In this document: positions 38,358-46,314 of the stretch, in pieces
How positions within the stretch are numbered: the stretch's first letter is position 1
How the letters are laid out: each line of letters starts with the position of its first letter
The notes under the pieces: generated by a model
Seen by the model: the letters and a program-made list of their open reading frames with translations, nothing else
The model's database searches: none
Told to the model about the DNA's origin: nothing
NCBI GenBank assembly: GCA_019358985.1
Contig: JAHHIJ010000029.1
Location: 1 to 64,000 of the forward strand
Reading direction: 5' to 3'
Source of the DNA: Tolypothrix brevis GSE-NOS-MK-07-07A
GTDB taxonomy: Bacteria; Cyanobacteriota; Cyanobacteriia; Cyanobacteriales; Nostocaceae
Length of the DNA: 64,000 nucleotides
Translations under genes and position numbers: made by a program

Positions 38358-39359
38358 GTGAAAATTCCAAGTTCAATCTGGACGTTACTCATTGGCATCC
38401 TGCTGACACTGGTCAGCCTCTGGTACGGTCAAAATCACGGTCTGTTGCCTATAGCAGCAACTGACGAAGCCGATTTAATGGATGGTCTGTTTAACACGAT
38501 GATGGTCGTCTCAACGGGTATCTTTTTGCTCGTCGAGGGTATTTTGATTTATACTGCCATTAAATACCGTCGTCGTCCTGGCGACAACGAAGACGGACCA
38601 CCCGTCGAAGGCAACGTACCTTTAGAAATTCTTTGGACGGCGATCCCAGCAATTATTGTTCTCGGTATTTCTGTTTACAGCTTCGACGTGTATAACGAAA
38701 TGGGCGGCTTTGACCCCCACGCCGCTCACGAAGCCCCTCTACAGCAGCAATCGATGAAAATGCCTGGAGCAGCGATCGCCGCAACTCTAAACGATACTCA
38801 ACTCAGCACAAAACCTAACCAAAATGCCCCTGGCGTAGGTATTGTTGCTCCTACCATCGGTCAGCTTCCCGAACAAGAAGGCAAACCACCGGCACTGGTA
38901 GTGAACGTTGTCGGTATGCAGTATGCGTTTATTTTTACCTATCCAGAAACTGAAGTTTCCTCCGGTGAACTCCATGTTCCCGTCGGACGCGAAGTGGAAC
39001 TCAACATGAGTGCTAATGATGTAATTCACGCCTTTTGGGTACCAGAATTTCGCCTGAAACAAGATATAATTCCCGGTCGGCAAACTGAAGTTCGCTTTAC
39101 ACCGAAAAAAGAGGGTAATTATGACCTAATCTGTGCTGAACTTTGTGGTCCATACCACGGAGCCATGAGAACACAAGTTATTGTGGAAAAGCAAGAAGCC
39201 TTTGATAACTGGATACAAGAGCAACTTGTTGCCAGCACCCAAACCCTAAATCAAGCCGTTGCCGTCAATCCAGCGGATATATCTCCAGATAAATTTCTCG
39301 CTCCTTACACCAAGGACATGGGAATTGAACCAGCAATTTTACATCAAATTCACCATTAG
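38358..39359 (+). CDS. ctaC: Cytochrome c oxidase subunit II
   Basis: A 333-residue protein with a GTG start at 38358. Two transmembrane helices (about 8-30 and 45-67, then 92-110) precede a lumenal cupredoxin domain. The CuA ligands are all present: His224, Cys259, Glu261, Cys263, His267 and Met270 (CAELCGPYHGAM). It accepts electrons from cytochrome c6 or plastocyanin for the aa3-type oxidase, the respiratory terminal oxidase of cyanobacteria. It is the first gene of ctaCDE; a 162-bp spacer with repeats separates it from ctaD. Confidence 0.97.
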   Translation: MKIPSSIWTLLIGILLTLVSLWYGQNHGLLPIAATDEADLMDGLFNTMMVVSTGIFLLVEGILIYTAIKYRRRPGDNEDGPPVEGNVPLEILWTAIPAIIVLGISVYSFDVYNEMGGFDPHAAHEAPLQQQSMKMPGAAIAATLNDTQLSTKPNQNAPGVGIVAPTIGQLPEQEGKPPALVVNVVGMQYAFIFTYPETEVSSGELHVPVGREVELNMSANDVIHAFWVPEFRLKQDIIPGRQTEVRFTPKKEGNYDLICAELCGPYHGAMRTQVIVEKQEAFDNWIQEQLVASTQTLNQAVAVNPADISPDKFLAPYTKDMGIEPAILHQIHH

Positions 39360-39379
39360 TTATTGGTTAGTGGTTGGTG

Positions 39380-39515
39380 GTAGAGACGCGATTAATCGCG
39401 TCTCTACAAAGTTAGTAGTTATTATGAGCGGGAAAACCCTGCCCCTATTAGAAGCGTGGTTAAGTAAAACAACTAACAACTAACAACTAACAACCAACAA
39501 CCAACAACCAAAAGG
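39380..39515. repeat. Palindrome plus CAACTAA/CAACCAA heptamers between ctaC and ctaD
   Basis: A perfect palindrome with outer arms GTAGAGAC/GTCTCTAC and core GCGATTAATCGC lies at 39380-39407. Seven units of CAACTAA or CAACCAA follow at 39466-39515, just before the ctaD ribosome-binding site (AAAAGGAC). The hairpin might reduce read-through within the operon. Confidence 0.8.
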
Positions 39516-39521
39516 ACTTTT

Positions 39522-41258
39522 ATGACACAAGCACAGTTGCAGGAAACTGCGAATATCCCTGCCCTCAATGAGGAACCAGGGGAAAGAAAATGGCAAGACT
39601 ACTTTGGCTTTAACACCGACCATAAGGTAATTGGAATTCAATACCTAGTAACAACGTTTGTTTTTTACTGTATTGGCGGGGTAATGGCTGACTTAGTTCG
39701 CACAGAACTACGGACGCCAGATGTAGATTTTGTTACGCCAGAAGTTTATAACAGTTTGTTTACGCTGCACGCCACAATCATGATTTTCTTGTGGATTGTG
39801 CCTGCGGGTGCGGGATTTGCAAACTTCTTGATCCCCTTGATGATTGGGGCAAAAGATATGGCATTCCCCCGCTTGAATGCTGTGGCTTTTTGGATGATTC
39901 CCCCAGCTGGTATATTGCTAATCAGCAGTTTAGTAGTGGGCGATGCACCGGATGCCGGTTGGACTTCCTACCCTCCCTTGAGCTTGGTTACAGGTCAAGT
40001 GGGTGAGGGAATATGGATTATGAGCGTCCTTTTGCTGGGGACATCTTCAATTTTGGGGGCAATTAATTTCCTTGTCACCTTGCTGAAGATGCGTACCCCC
40101 GGTATGGGTTTTTTCCAAATGCCCTTGTTCTGCTGGGCAATGCTTTCTACTTCAGCCCTGACTTTGGTATCAACACCAGTGTTAGCAGCGGGCTTGATTT
40201 TGTTGTCTTTTGACTTAATTGCCGGAACAGCATTTTTTAACCCGACTGGTGGTGGCGATCCGGTTGTGTACCAGCACATGTTCTGGTTTTATTCGCACCC
40301 AGCCGTTTACATCATGATTTTGCCCTTTTTTGGGGCGATTTCTGAAGTGATCCCGGTTAATTCCCGCAAGCCGATTTTCGGATATAAAGCGATCGCCTAC
40401 TCCAGTCTCGCTATCAGCTTTTTGGGACTAATCGTCTGGGCGCACCACATGTTTACCAGCGGTATCCCCGGTTGGTTGCGGATGTTCTTCATGATCACCA
40501 CCATGATCATCGCCGTACCCACCGGTATTAAAATTTTTAGCTGGTTGGCGACAATGTGGGGTGGCAAAATTCGCCTGACAAGCGCCATGTTGTTTGCAAT
40601 GGGCTTTGTCGGCACCTTTGTAATTGGCGGGATTAGTGGCGTAATGTTGGCGGCAGTGCCTTTTGATATTCACGTCCACGACACCTATTTTGTCGTAGCA
40701 CACTTGCATTATGTGCTTTTTGGTGGTAGTGTTCTCGGCATTTATTCCGCGATTTACCACTGGTTCCCGAAAATGACGGGACGAATGCTTAACGAATTTT
40801 GGGGTAAGGTTCACTTTGCCTTAACTATCGTCGGTCTAAATATGGCATTCTTACCCATGCACAAGCTGGGAATGATGGGCATGAACCGACGTATTGCCCA
40901 GTATGACCCCAAATTTACGTCTTTGAATGAAATCTGCACCTACGGTGCTTATCTACTCGCGGTTTCCACATTCCCCTTCATTATCAATGCGATTTGGAGT
41001 TGGATGTATGGTCCCAAAGCAGGTAACAATCCTTGGGATGCTCTTACTTTAGAGTGGATGACTACCTCTCCACCAGCGATCGAGAATTTTGACAAACTTC
41101 CAGTATTGGCTACTGGTCCCTACGACTACGGTTTGGAAAAAGCTAAACAAGGTGTACCCCTAGACGATCCCAATCCAGTATTGTCTGGCGGTCCTAACTC
41201 TGTATTACGCGCTCAACCAGATCCAACGGTTGCAGCAAATCCCGAAGACCGCAAATAA
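39522..41258 (+). CDS. ctaD: Cytochrome c oxidase subunit I
   Basis: A 578-residue protein with twelve membrane helices. Conserved sites are the haem a ligand region in LFTLHATIMIFLW, the CuB/tyrosine site FWFYSHPAVYIMILP, the CuB histidines in WAHHMFTSG, and the haem a/a3 ligands in HDTYFVVAHLHYVLFGG. K- and D-channel residues appear conserved. It is the catalytic subunit that reduces oxygen to water. GGAC precedes the ATG at 39522. Confidence 0.98.
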   Translation: MTQAQLQETANIPALNEEPGERKWQDYFGFNTDHKVIGIQYLVTTFVFYCIGGVMADLVRTELRTPDVDFVTPEVYNSLFTLHATIMIFLWIVPAGAGFANFLIPLMIGAKDMAFPRLNAVAFWMIPPAGILLISSLVVGDAPDAGWTSYPPLSLVTGQVGEGIWIMSVLLLGTSSILGAINFLVTLLKMRTPGMGFFQMPLFCWAMLSTSALTLVSTPVLAAGLILLSFDLIAGTAFFNPTGGGDPVVYQHMFWFYSHPAVYIMILPFFGAISEVIPVNSRKPIFGYKAIAYSSLAISFLGLIVWAHHMFTSGIPGWLRMFFMITTMIIAVPTGIKIFSWLATMWGGKIRLTSAMLFAMGFVGTFVIGGISGVMLAAVPFDIHVHDTYFVVAHLHYVLFGGSVLGIYSAIYHWFPKMTGRMLNEFWGKVHFALTIVGLNMAFLPMHKLGMMGMNRRIAQYDPKFTSLNEICTYGAYLLAVSTFPFIINAIWSWMYGPKAGNNPWDALTLEWMTTSPPAIENFDKLPVLATGPYDYGLEKAKQGVPLDDPNPVLSGGPNSVLRAQPDPTVAANPEDRK

Positions 41259-41350
41259 AGGATGAAGGCTCAAGGATGAAGTATGAAAAATAATACTTCA
41301 TCCTCTATCCTTCATACTTCATCCTTAATACTTTATCCTTTAGAAGATTC

Positions 41351-41974
41351 ATGCAAAGTCAAACTATTGACCCAGCTCAAACAGCTCTCAACCATCACCA
41401 CGCGGCGACAACAGAGGCTCATCACGAAGAACATCCAGACCATCGCATATTTGGTCTAATTGTCTTCCTCATCGCTGAGGGGATGATTTTTATCGGACTA
41501 TTTGGAGCTTATCTCGTTTTCCGTGCTAGTTTACCTGTGTGGCCCCCAGAAGGCACGCCAGAATTAGAATTGTTGCTCCCTGGAGTTAACACTGTAAATC
41601 TGATTGCAAGCAGTTTTGTTATGCACAATGCTGACACCGCCATTAAAAAAAATGATGCGCGGGGTATGCGAATTTGGTTGGCGATAACTGCCGCAATGGG
41701 TATTACTTTCTTACTAGGTCAGGTATATGAATATACCCATCTGGAATTTGGTTTAACTACGAATTTGTTTGCTAGTGCATTTTACGTGTTGACTGGCTTC
41801 CACGGATTGCACGTTACCATCGGTGTTCTGGCGATTCTTGCGGTATTGTGGCGATCGCGCACCAAGGATCACTACAATAGCCAAAAGCATTTTGGCATCG
41901 AAGCTGCGGAAATTTACTGGCACTTCGTTGACGTGATTTGGATTATCCTTTTCGGCTTGATATACCTACTTTAA
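41351..41974 (+). CDS. ctaE: Cytochrome c oxidase subunit III
   Basis: A 207-residue protein with five membrane helices, as usual for the bacterial short form. Motifs are LIAEGMIFIGLFGAYLVFRAS, FYVLTGFHGLHVTIG (with the Glu/His pattern of subunit III) and EIYWHFVDVIWIILFGLIYLL. The N-terminus is His-rich (NHHHAATTEAHHEEHPDH). It stabilises subunit I and is the last gene of ctaCDE. A 93-bp spacer with heptamer-like repeats (ACTTCATCCT) separates it from ctaD. Confidence 0.97.
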   Translation: MQSQTIDPAQTALNHHHAATTEAHHEEHPDHRIFGLIVFLIAEGMIFIGLFGAYLVFRASLPVWPPEGTPELELLLPGVNTVNLIASSFVMHNADTAIKKNDARGMRIWLAITAAMGITFLLGQVYEYTHLEFGLTTNLFASAFYVLTGFHGLHVTIGVLAILAVLWRSRTKDHYNSQKHFGIEAAEIYWHFVDVIWIILFGLIYLL

Positions 41975-42004
41975 GTCTCAATTTGTTCTTGATGCTACAT
42001 ACAA

Positions 42005-42036
42005 CAAAACCTCCATGATGGGGGTTTTTTATTTTT
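42005..42036 (+). terminator. Rho-independent terminator of ctaCDE
   Basis: AAAACCTCC, an ATGAT loop and GGGGGTTTT are followed by TTATTTTT, 31 bp after the ctaE stop. A classic intrinsic terminator. Confidence 0.85.
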
Positions 42037-42143
42037 CAGATATTAAGATTGTTCCAAAAAATAGCTGAAAATTTGAACCTAGTAATTTCAGAACTGGACG
42101 CGAAGGCGTTGCTGAATATTAATATGAAATTCCTAATTATTGC

Positions 42144-42170
42144 TAGAGACGTTCCGGCGGAACGTCTCTA
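42144..42170. repeat. GAGACGTTCCGGCGGAACGTCTC palindrome
   Basis: Outer arms TAGAGAC/GTCTCTA with the TTCCGGCGGAA core, as in the tandem array at 24951. It lies in the 714-bp gene-free stretch 41975-42688, which also holds the terminator, an IS-end hairpin and a MITE. Confidence 0.75.
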
Positions 42171-42293
42171 CAAAGGCGGGTTTTAATATTAGAATTATCC
42201 GTCAAAATTTCTTTCTTCATATTTCAAATCAGCAACGCCTCCGCGAAAATCACGTAGTACGTCGTCGTACTGAGTCTGGTCAGGTTAAGGCTC

Positions 42294-42330
42294 TTTCAAG
42301 CCCACGCCTTTAGGCGTGGGGTTCCTGACT
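42294..42330. repeat. IS200/IS605-type end hairpin (solo)
   Basis: CCCACGCC-TTTA-GGCGTGGG followed by GTTCCTGACTGAG is the style of right-end hairpin of IS200/IS605 elements. No transposase lies next to it, so it is probably a relic. A different, complete pair of ends belongs to the element at 43341-44412. Confidence 0.45.
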
Positions 42331-42411
42331 GAGATTATCACCGCTGGAGTGGGTAACGGTACATGTGAGGTGTTGGAGAATCCCCACATTATTAATGTAT
42401 CAGGTATGAAG

Positions 42412-42515
42412 CAATACGCTTGGTGTTAAGCCTGAAATACGAGTGTAGAGACGCGAAATTTCGCGTCTCTACGTCCCGAAATCAATACCAAAAATCCTTA
42501 ACACCAAGCGTATTG
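42412..42515. repeat. 104-bp MITE with nested palindrome
   Basis: Perfect 19-bp inverted ends (42412-42430 and 42497-42515, CAATACGCTTGGTGTTAAG) enclose a perfect 28-bp palindrome (42445-42472) of the GTAGAGAC family with core GCGAAATTTCGC. Nothing codes inside. The complementary ends and central hairpin would form a cruciform. Confidence 0.75.
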
Positions 42516-42546
42516 ATTAATAGTGAGGAAATATTAAATTTCAAAA

Positions 42547-42613
42547 AAACCTGGGAAACTTTCAAGCTTTACCCAGGTTCTCTATGCCCGTACTAGTTGC
42601 GGGTTTTTATTTT
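42547..42613 (+). terminator. Two tandem hairpins, second with T-tract
   Basis: AACCTGGG/CCCAGGTT (42548-42579) is followed by CCCG-TACTAGTTG-CGGG and TTTTTATTTT (42587-42613). The second is terminator-like on the plus strand. There is no obvious gene before it, apart from repeats, so it may belong to a lost gene or insulate the cassette that follows. Confidence 0.5.
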
Positions 42614-42688
42614 AGTTAATCAGTCTCTTTTTAGTGTATTTTCCCAGATAGCGTGCTAGCATAACAGCAAATTAACTTTCATTTCATT

Positions 42689-42877
42689 ATGGAAAGTCGA
42701 ATTAACAAACGCACCCATAGCGACTACACCCAAAGCGCCGCTTACCTTCCTAAACAACTAGTAAAAAATTTCAAACAGTTATCTCTGGAATTAGAAATCG
42801 GACATAGTGAGGCGATGGAAGAGGCAATAAAGATGTGGTGTGATGCGGCGATCGCAAAAGTAAATCAAAGTCGATGA
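42689..42877 (+). CDS. Small RHH-like protein, first gene of a three-gene cassette
   Basis: A 62-residue protein (MESRINKRTHSDYTQSAAYL...KNFKQLSLELEIGHSEAMEEAIKMWCDAA). The pattern of one strand followed by two helices resembles ribbon-helix-helix DNA-binding proteins, and its size and place suggest an antitoxin or regulator. Its stop overlaps the next start by four bases (ATGA). Function is not established. Confidence 0.6.
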   Translation: MESRINKRTHSDYTQSAAYLPKQLVKNFKQLSLELEIGHSEAMEEAIKMWCDAAIAKVNQSR

Positions 42878-43065
42878 GGTATCCGCGCTATCCGACTACT
42901 GAACAAAGTTTAATTTGTTTTATCCTCAGCCAAAATCTAACAACGTTTCTACTACCTATCTTTATAGTGCGACTGGATGAACGAACGGGAAACATTTATA
43001 TCTTGGCTGGTGAAGAAACCGGAATTGTAATTAACCGTAATGGTAAATGGAGATACGACGAATGA
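42874..43065 (+). CDS. DUF6888-like small protein
   Basis: A 63-residue protein. The block TTEQSLICFILSQNLTTFLLPIFIVRLDERTGNIYILAGEETGIVINRNGKWRY matches a small cyanobacterial family (DUF6888 by recollection). It is beta-rich and ends with a conserved GKWRY-type tail. It overlaps both neighbours by four bases. Role unknown; a toxin or a DNA-mimic is a guess only. Confidence 0.65.
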   Translation: MRYPRYPTTEQSLICFILSQNLTTFLLPIFIVRLDERTGNIYILAGEETGIVINRNGKWRYDE

Positions 43066-43262
43066 GTGAGCTTAACTTTACAACAATGAGTAAAACTGAG
43101 TTAAAACGCTATCTGCTAGAGCATCGCAACGATACAGAAGCGTTTCATGCATTAATGGACAAAATTAACGCTGAACCTAACCAAAAGTTTTACACAATAG
43201 ATGAGGTTGATGTACTACAGCAACTAATAGAGGCAAAACGACACTCAAAAGAGAATCAGTGA
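43062..43262 (+). CDS. DUF6887-like small protein
   Basis: About 66 residues from the ATG at 43062 (MSELNFTTMSKTELKRYLLEHRNDTEAFHALMDKINAEPNQKFY). This MSKxELRxYVLxHRxDxEAF pattern is a small family that I recall next to DUF6888 in cyanobacteria. Its start overlaps the previous stop (ATGA). Together the three genes appear to be translated as a unit. Confidence 0.65.
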   Translation: MSELNFTTMSKTELKRYLLEHRNDTEAFHALMDKINAEPNQKFYTIDEVDVLQQLIEAKRHSKENQ

Positions 43263-43340
43263 AAATAAACAGGCACTCGGATTATTTCTGTGAAGCTTTA
43301 TAGAGGATGATTTGCAATGCTTTACCGAAAAATTGGGTCT

Positions 43341-44412
43341 AAAGCCCCGTCATAAAGGACGGCTTTGTCTTGATTTTTCTTTAAATTCTCCTGAATCCGC
43401 GATAAAATACCAACATGAAAACCCTGAAGTTTAAGCTGTATCAACACAAAAGGAATAGATTTCTCAAGCGGTCAATTAACGCCGCCGGAGTTATTTATAA
43501 CCACTGTTAAGCAAAATAAAAAGGGGGTAAGACCACCGGGATTTAAGAAAGTTAAAAGATACAAATCCTTCACTCTAAAGCAAGCAGGATACAAATTTCT
43601 GGGAGTTAACAGAGTCAGGATTGGGAATCAAGTTTATCAGTATTGGAACTCCAGAGAAATAGAAGGAACAATTAAAACTTTAACCATCAAACGCACACCT
43701 CTAGGTGAATTATTTATGATGGTTGTAGTAGTTGACAACGTAAATGAACCAGTTATCAAATTCGAGACGAGTAGAATCGCTGGATTTGATTTTGGCTTAA
43801 AAACTTTCCTGACTATCTCTGATGGAACCCAAATTGAATCACCCCAATTTCTCAAACAAGCCCTAAACAAGATCAAGCAAGCCAGTCGTCAGCACTCAAA
43901 GAAAGTTAAAGGCTCAAATAACCGAGAGAAAGCTAGAAAGAATTTGGTTCGTAAGTATGAAGATGTTTCAAATCATCGTACTGACTGGTTCTGGAAACTA
44001 GCCCATGACCTCACAGATAAATTTGACATTCTGTGTTTTGAGACCTTGAGCCTGAAAGGAATGCAGAGATTGTGGGGTAGAAAGATATCAGACTTAGCTT
44101 TTGGAGAATTTCTCCAGATTTTAGAATGGGTTGCTGAGAAAAAAGGAAAAGCGATAGTTTTTATAGATCGATGGTATCCATCCAGTAAAACCTGTTCTTC
44201 CTGTGGTCATGTTCTAGAAAATCTAGATTTTCAGGAGCGAGAATGGCGTTGTCCATCTTGTCAGTCTGTGAATGGACGAGATGAAAATGCAGCTAGAAAT
44301 ATTTGTGCGGTCGGGGCATCGACCGCGCTTGTTAGGCGATGTTAGACAGGTTTTGCCTGCAATTGCTGTTTGACCTTAGAATCCCCGTGCGTTTACGCCG
44401 GGGAGTATGTCA
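43341..44412 (+). mobile_element. IS200/IS605-type element (tnpB only), internally deleted, inserted in hicB
   Basis: The left end has the hairpin AAAGCCCCGTC-ATAAAG-GACGGCTTT (43341-43366). The right end has TCCCCGTGCGTTTACGCC-GGGGA (44382-44404) followed by GTATGTCAA. Only a broken tnpB is inside and no tnpA is present. The bases after the right end continue a HicB-type antitoxin without its start, so the element cut that gene. The intact right end could still give rise to an omega-RNA-like transcript. Confidence 0.75.
43415..44345 (+). pseudogene. tnpB: TnpB (IS605 OrfB) with internal deletion and frameshift
   Basis: The start MKTLKFKLYQHKRNRFLKRS...GVIYNHC ends in TAA at 43508. The rest resumes in another frame at about 43521 (PPGFKKVKRYKSFTLKQ) and runs to 44345. 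RuvC residues remain: Asp in AGFDFGLKTFL, Glu in CFETLSLKGM, Asp in GRDENAARNI, and the zinc finger CSSCGHVLEN...CPSC. About 90 residues of the N-terminal half, the guide/target-binding part, are missing. It is not likely to be an active nuclease. Confidence 0.82.
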
Positions 44413-44626
44413 AAAAGTACCATTAGTGCTTTCACCGCAACTTGAGGGTGGTTTCACTGTTACATCGCCACTTCTACCAGAGTTACTTACTGAAGGAGAT
44501 ACAGTCGAGGAAGCTTTAATTAATGTTCGTGATGCTTTAGCTGCTGTAGTTGAAGCTTATGAGGATCTTGGACGAAGTTTACCTGCGAACATGAAGGTTA
44601 GCGATCGCACTCACCCAATGCTCTGA
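44411..44626 (+). pseudogene. HicB-type antitoxin, 5' end lost to the IS element
   Basis: The frame reads VPLVLSPQLEGGFTVTSPLLPELLTEGDTVEEALINVRDALAAVVEAYEDLGRSLPANM, the standard HicB fold of partial RNase-H type. The first residues have been replaced by the end of the IS element; an ATG within the element (44339) now opens the frame and could make a hybrid with about 24 foreign residues. The hicA partner is not seen within this region. Confidence 0.72.
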
Positions 44627-44795
44627 TAATAAAAGAAAATGGAGATTGGGATTTTGTTGTATGACACAGAACCTACATCAAATGACAAATAAATCCTCAT
44701 CTGAAAGCATTACAAATAACTTTTAAGGAGGAATGAAAGTTAAGTGGCGCAAATGACAGGATTGTTGATTTCACCCCAATTCCGGAAAAATATTT

Positions 44796-46238
44796 CTAAG
44801 TCATAAAATTCACCATTAAAGTCAATATTACCAATCCTCCTAAAATAGCTAAAACTTGAGTCGTTCTGTTACTTTTAGCGAGAATTTCTGAGTAAGATAG
44901 TTCATGATTTTGAATCAGTAAGAAGGAATGGGAATTAAATAGAAAAGGGAATAAACGATTTAAAAGTAAGCGCAGAAAGAAGTTAAGACTCCATAATCGC
45001 TTCTGTAAAGGGTCTTGATTATATTGCCAAGGATAACTAATTTGTACTAACCGGATTAAGGCTTTAATATCTGGTTGGCGTAAGCTTTCATAGCGAGGAA
45101 GTGCTTGAGAGAGATTATCTTGAGTTGCTGCCAAAATTTCATGGATTTGATAAACATCTTCTAAGGCAGAATTAACGCCTTGTCCAATGTCGGGAGGAAA
45201 ACAATGAGCTGCATCTCCCAATAAAATTACCGCTGTTCCTTGATTCTCTTCAGGTTTTCCCCAAATTTGATAAAAAGAAGAACAATATTGAGGAATAGGA
45301 AATTTCCCCCCATCACTAGATGCAAATCTGGCTATTTCTTCCGGAGAAATAATTTTTTCTAGGGGAAGTTGAGGAAATGCTTGTTTCAGGAATTGTTTAA
45401 CTTCTTCTTTGGTTGATAATTGCCAGATTTCATGATCTGGGTAGGTAATAATATTCGCAGTTCTTGGTTGATGAGGATTTTTAAAGGGTAATAACCCCAG
45501 AGAAATTGCTTTTTTACGCCCTTTAAAAGTAGACCGAATGGCGTAAGCCATTGTAGTTTGTGATAAATCTCCTTCTGACTCTGACAAGGGAAATTGAGGA
45601 GGTAAAGTGAGAACTTTGTATTTTAAGATCGAACTAGGAGAAGGAAATTTTTGCATCTCAAAGGAATGTGATTCACCTTCCATTTGATGAAGAGTTTGAC
45701 GCACAATAGAGCTGAAGCCATCACAACCTACTAACAAAGTAGGAATAAAGCTCAATTTTTCCTCTCTTTGAGATTGAGTAATAATTTCTAAATGCTCTAC
45801 ATGTTGTTTAATTTCTACACATTCAGTATTAAATAAGACCTGAATTGAATCTTGCCAGTGTTGATGAATTTCTTGGTAAAGTAAATCCACAAAAGATGCT
45901 CTTGGCAGCCAGTAAGCAGTCTTGCGTTTAGAATCAGCAATGGGTAGTTTCGTTGTTTTGCGTGTGCCGTCTTTTTGAATCAGAGTCAAATAAAATTCGG
46001 TATTAGGGACACTCAAATCAGCTAATTTGGCAGTTAGTTCTAACAAATCGGTTAATTTTTGCCCTCGACCATCAATTTGATAACTAAAGGATTTATCTGG
46101 TTCGTAATAATCTGCTGATGGTCTTTTTTCAATAACTGTAATATCTTTCCAGCCTCTTTTCGCTAACATTAAAGCTGTGCCTAATCCCGCCGGACCTCCT
46201 CCCATAATGACAACATTTTTCTTGTAGGAGTGATTCAT
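44796..46238 (-). CDS. FAD-dependent monooxygenase, kynurenine 3-monooxygenase-like
   Basis: A 480-residue protein. FAD motifs are GGGPAGLGTALMLAKRGW (residues about 13-30, GxGxxG), the mid-domain DG-like segment LLVGCDGFSSIVRQTL, and LLGDAAHCFPPDIGQGVNSALEDVYQI (the GD motif). C-terminal residues about 450-478 form a membrane helix, a feature of KMO and UbiH-type enzymes that bind membranes. It hydroxylates an aromatic substrate with NAD(P)H and oxygen; the substrate is not assigned. It is AT-rich relative to neighbours and sits in the accessory region, so acquisition by transfer is possible. Confidence 0.83.
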   Translation of the reverse strand: MNHSYKKNVVIMGGGPAGLGTALMLAKRGWKDITVIEKRPSADYYEPDKSFSYQIDGRGQKLTDLLELTAKLADLSVPNTEFYLTLIQKDGTRKTTKLPIADSKRKTAYWLPRASFVDLLYQEIHQHWQDSIQVLFNTECVEIKQHVEHLEIITQSQREEKLSFIPTLLVGCDGFSSIVRQTLHQMEGESHSFEMQKFPSPSSILKYKVLTLPPQFPLSESEGDLSQTTMAYAIRSTFKGRKKAISLGLLPFKNPHQPRTANIITYPDHEIWQLSTKEEVKQFLKQAFPQLPLEKIISPEEIARFASSDGGKFPIPQYCSSFYQIWGKPEENQGTAVILLGDAAHCFPPDIGQGVNSALEDVYQIHEILAATQDNLSQALPRYESLRQPDIKALIRLVQISYPWQYNQDPLQKRLWSLNFFLRLLLNRLFPFLFNSHSFLLIQNHELSYSEILAKSNRTTQVLAILGGLVILTLMVNFMT

Positions 46239-46314
46239 TTGACCTCTTGCAAAAAAGTTTTGTGGTATATTATTAGGCTAAATTATTATTTCTGTGAAGG
46301 CAAAGTACTTTTAT

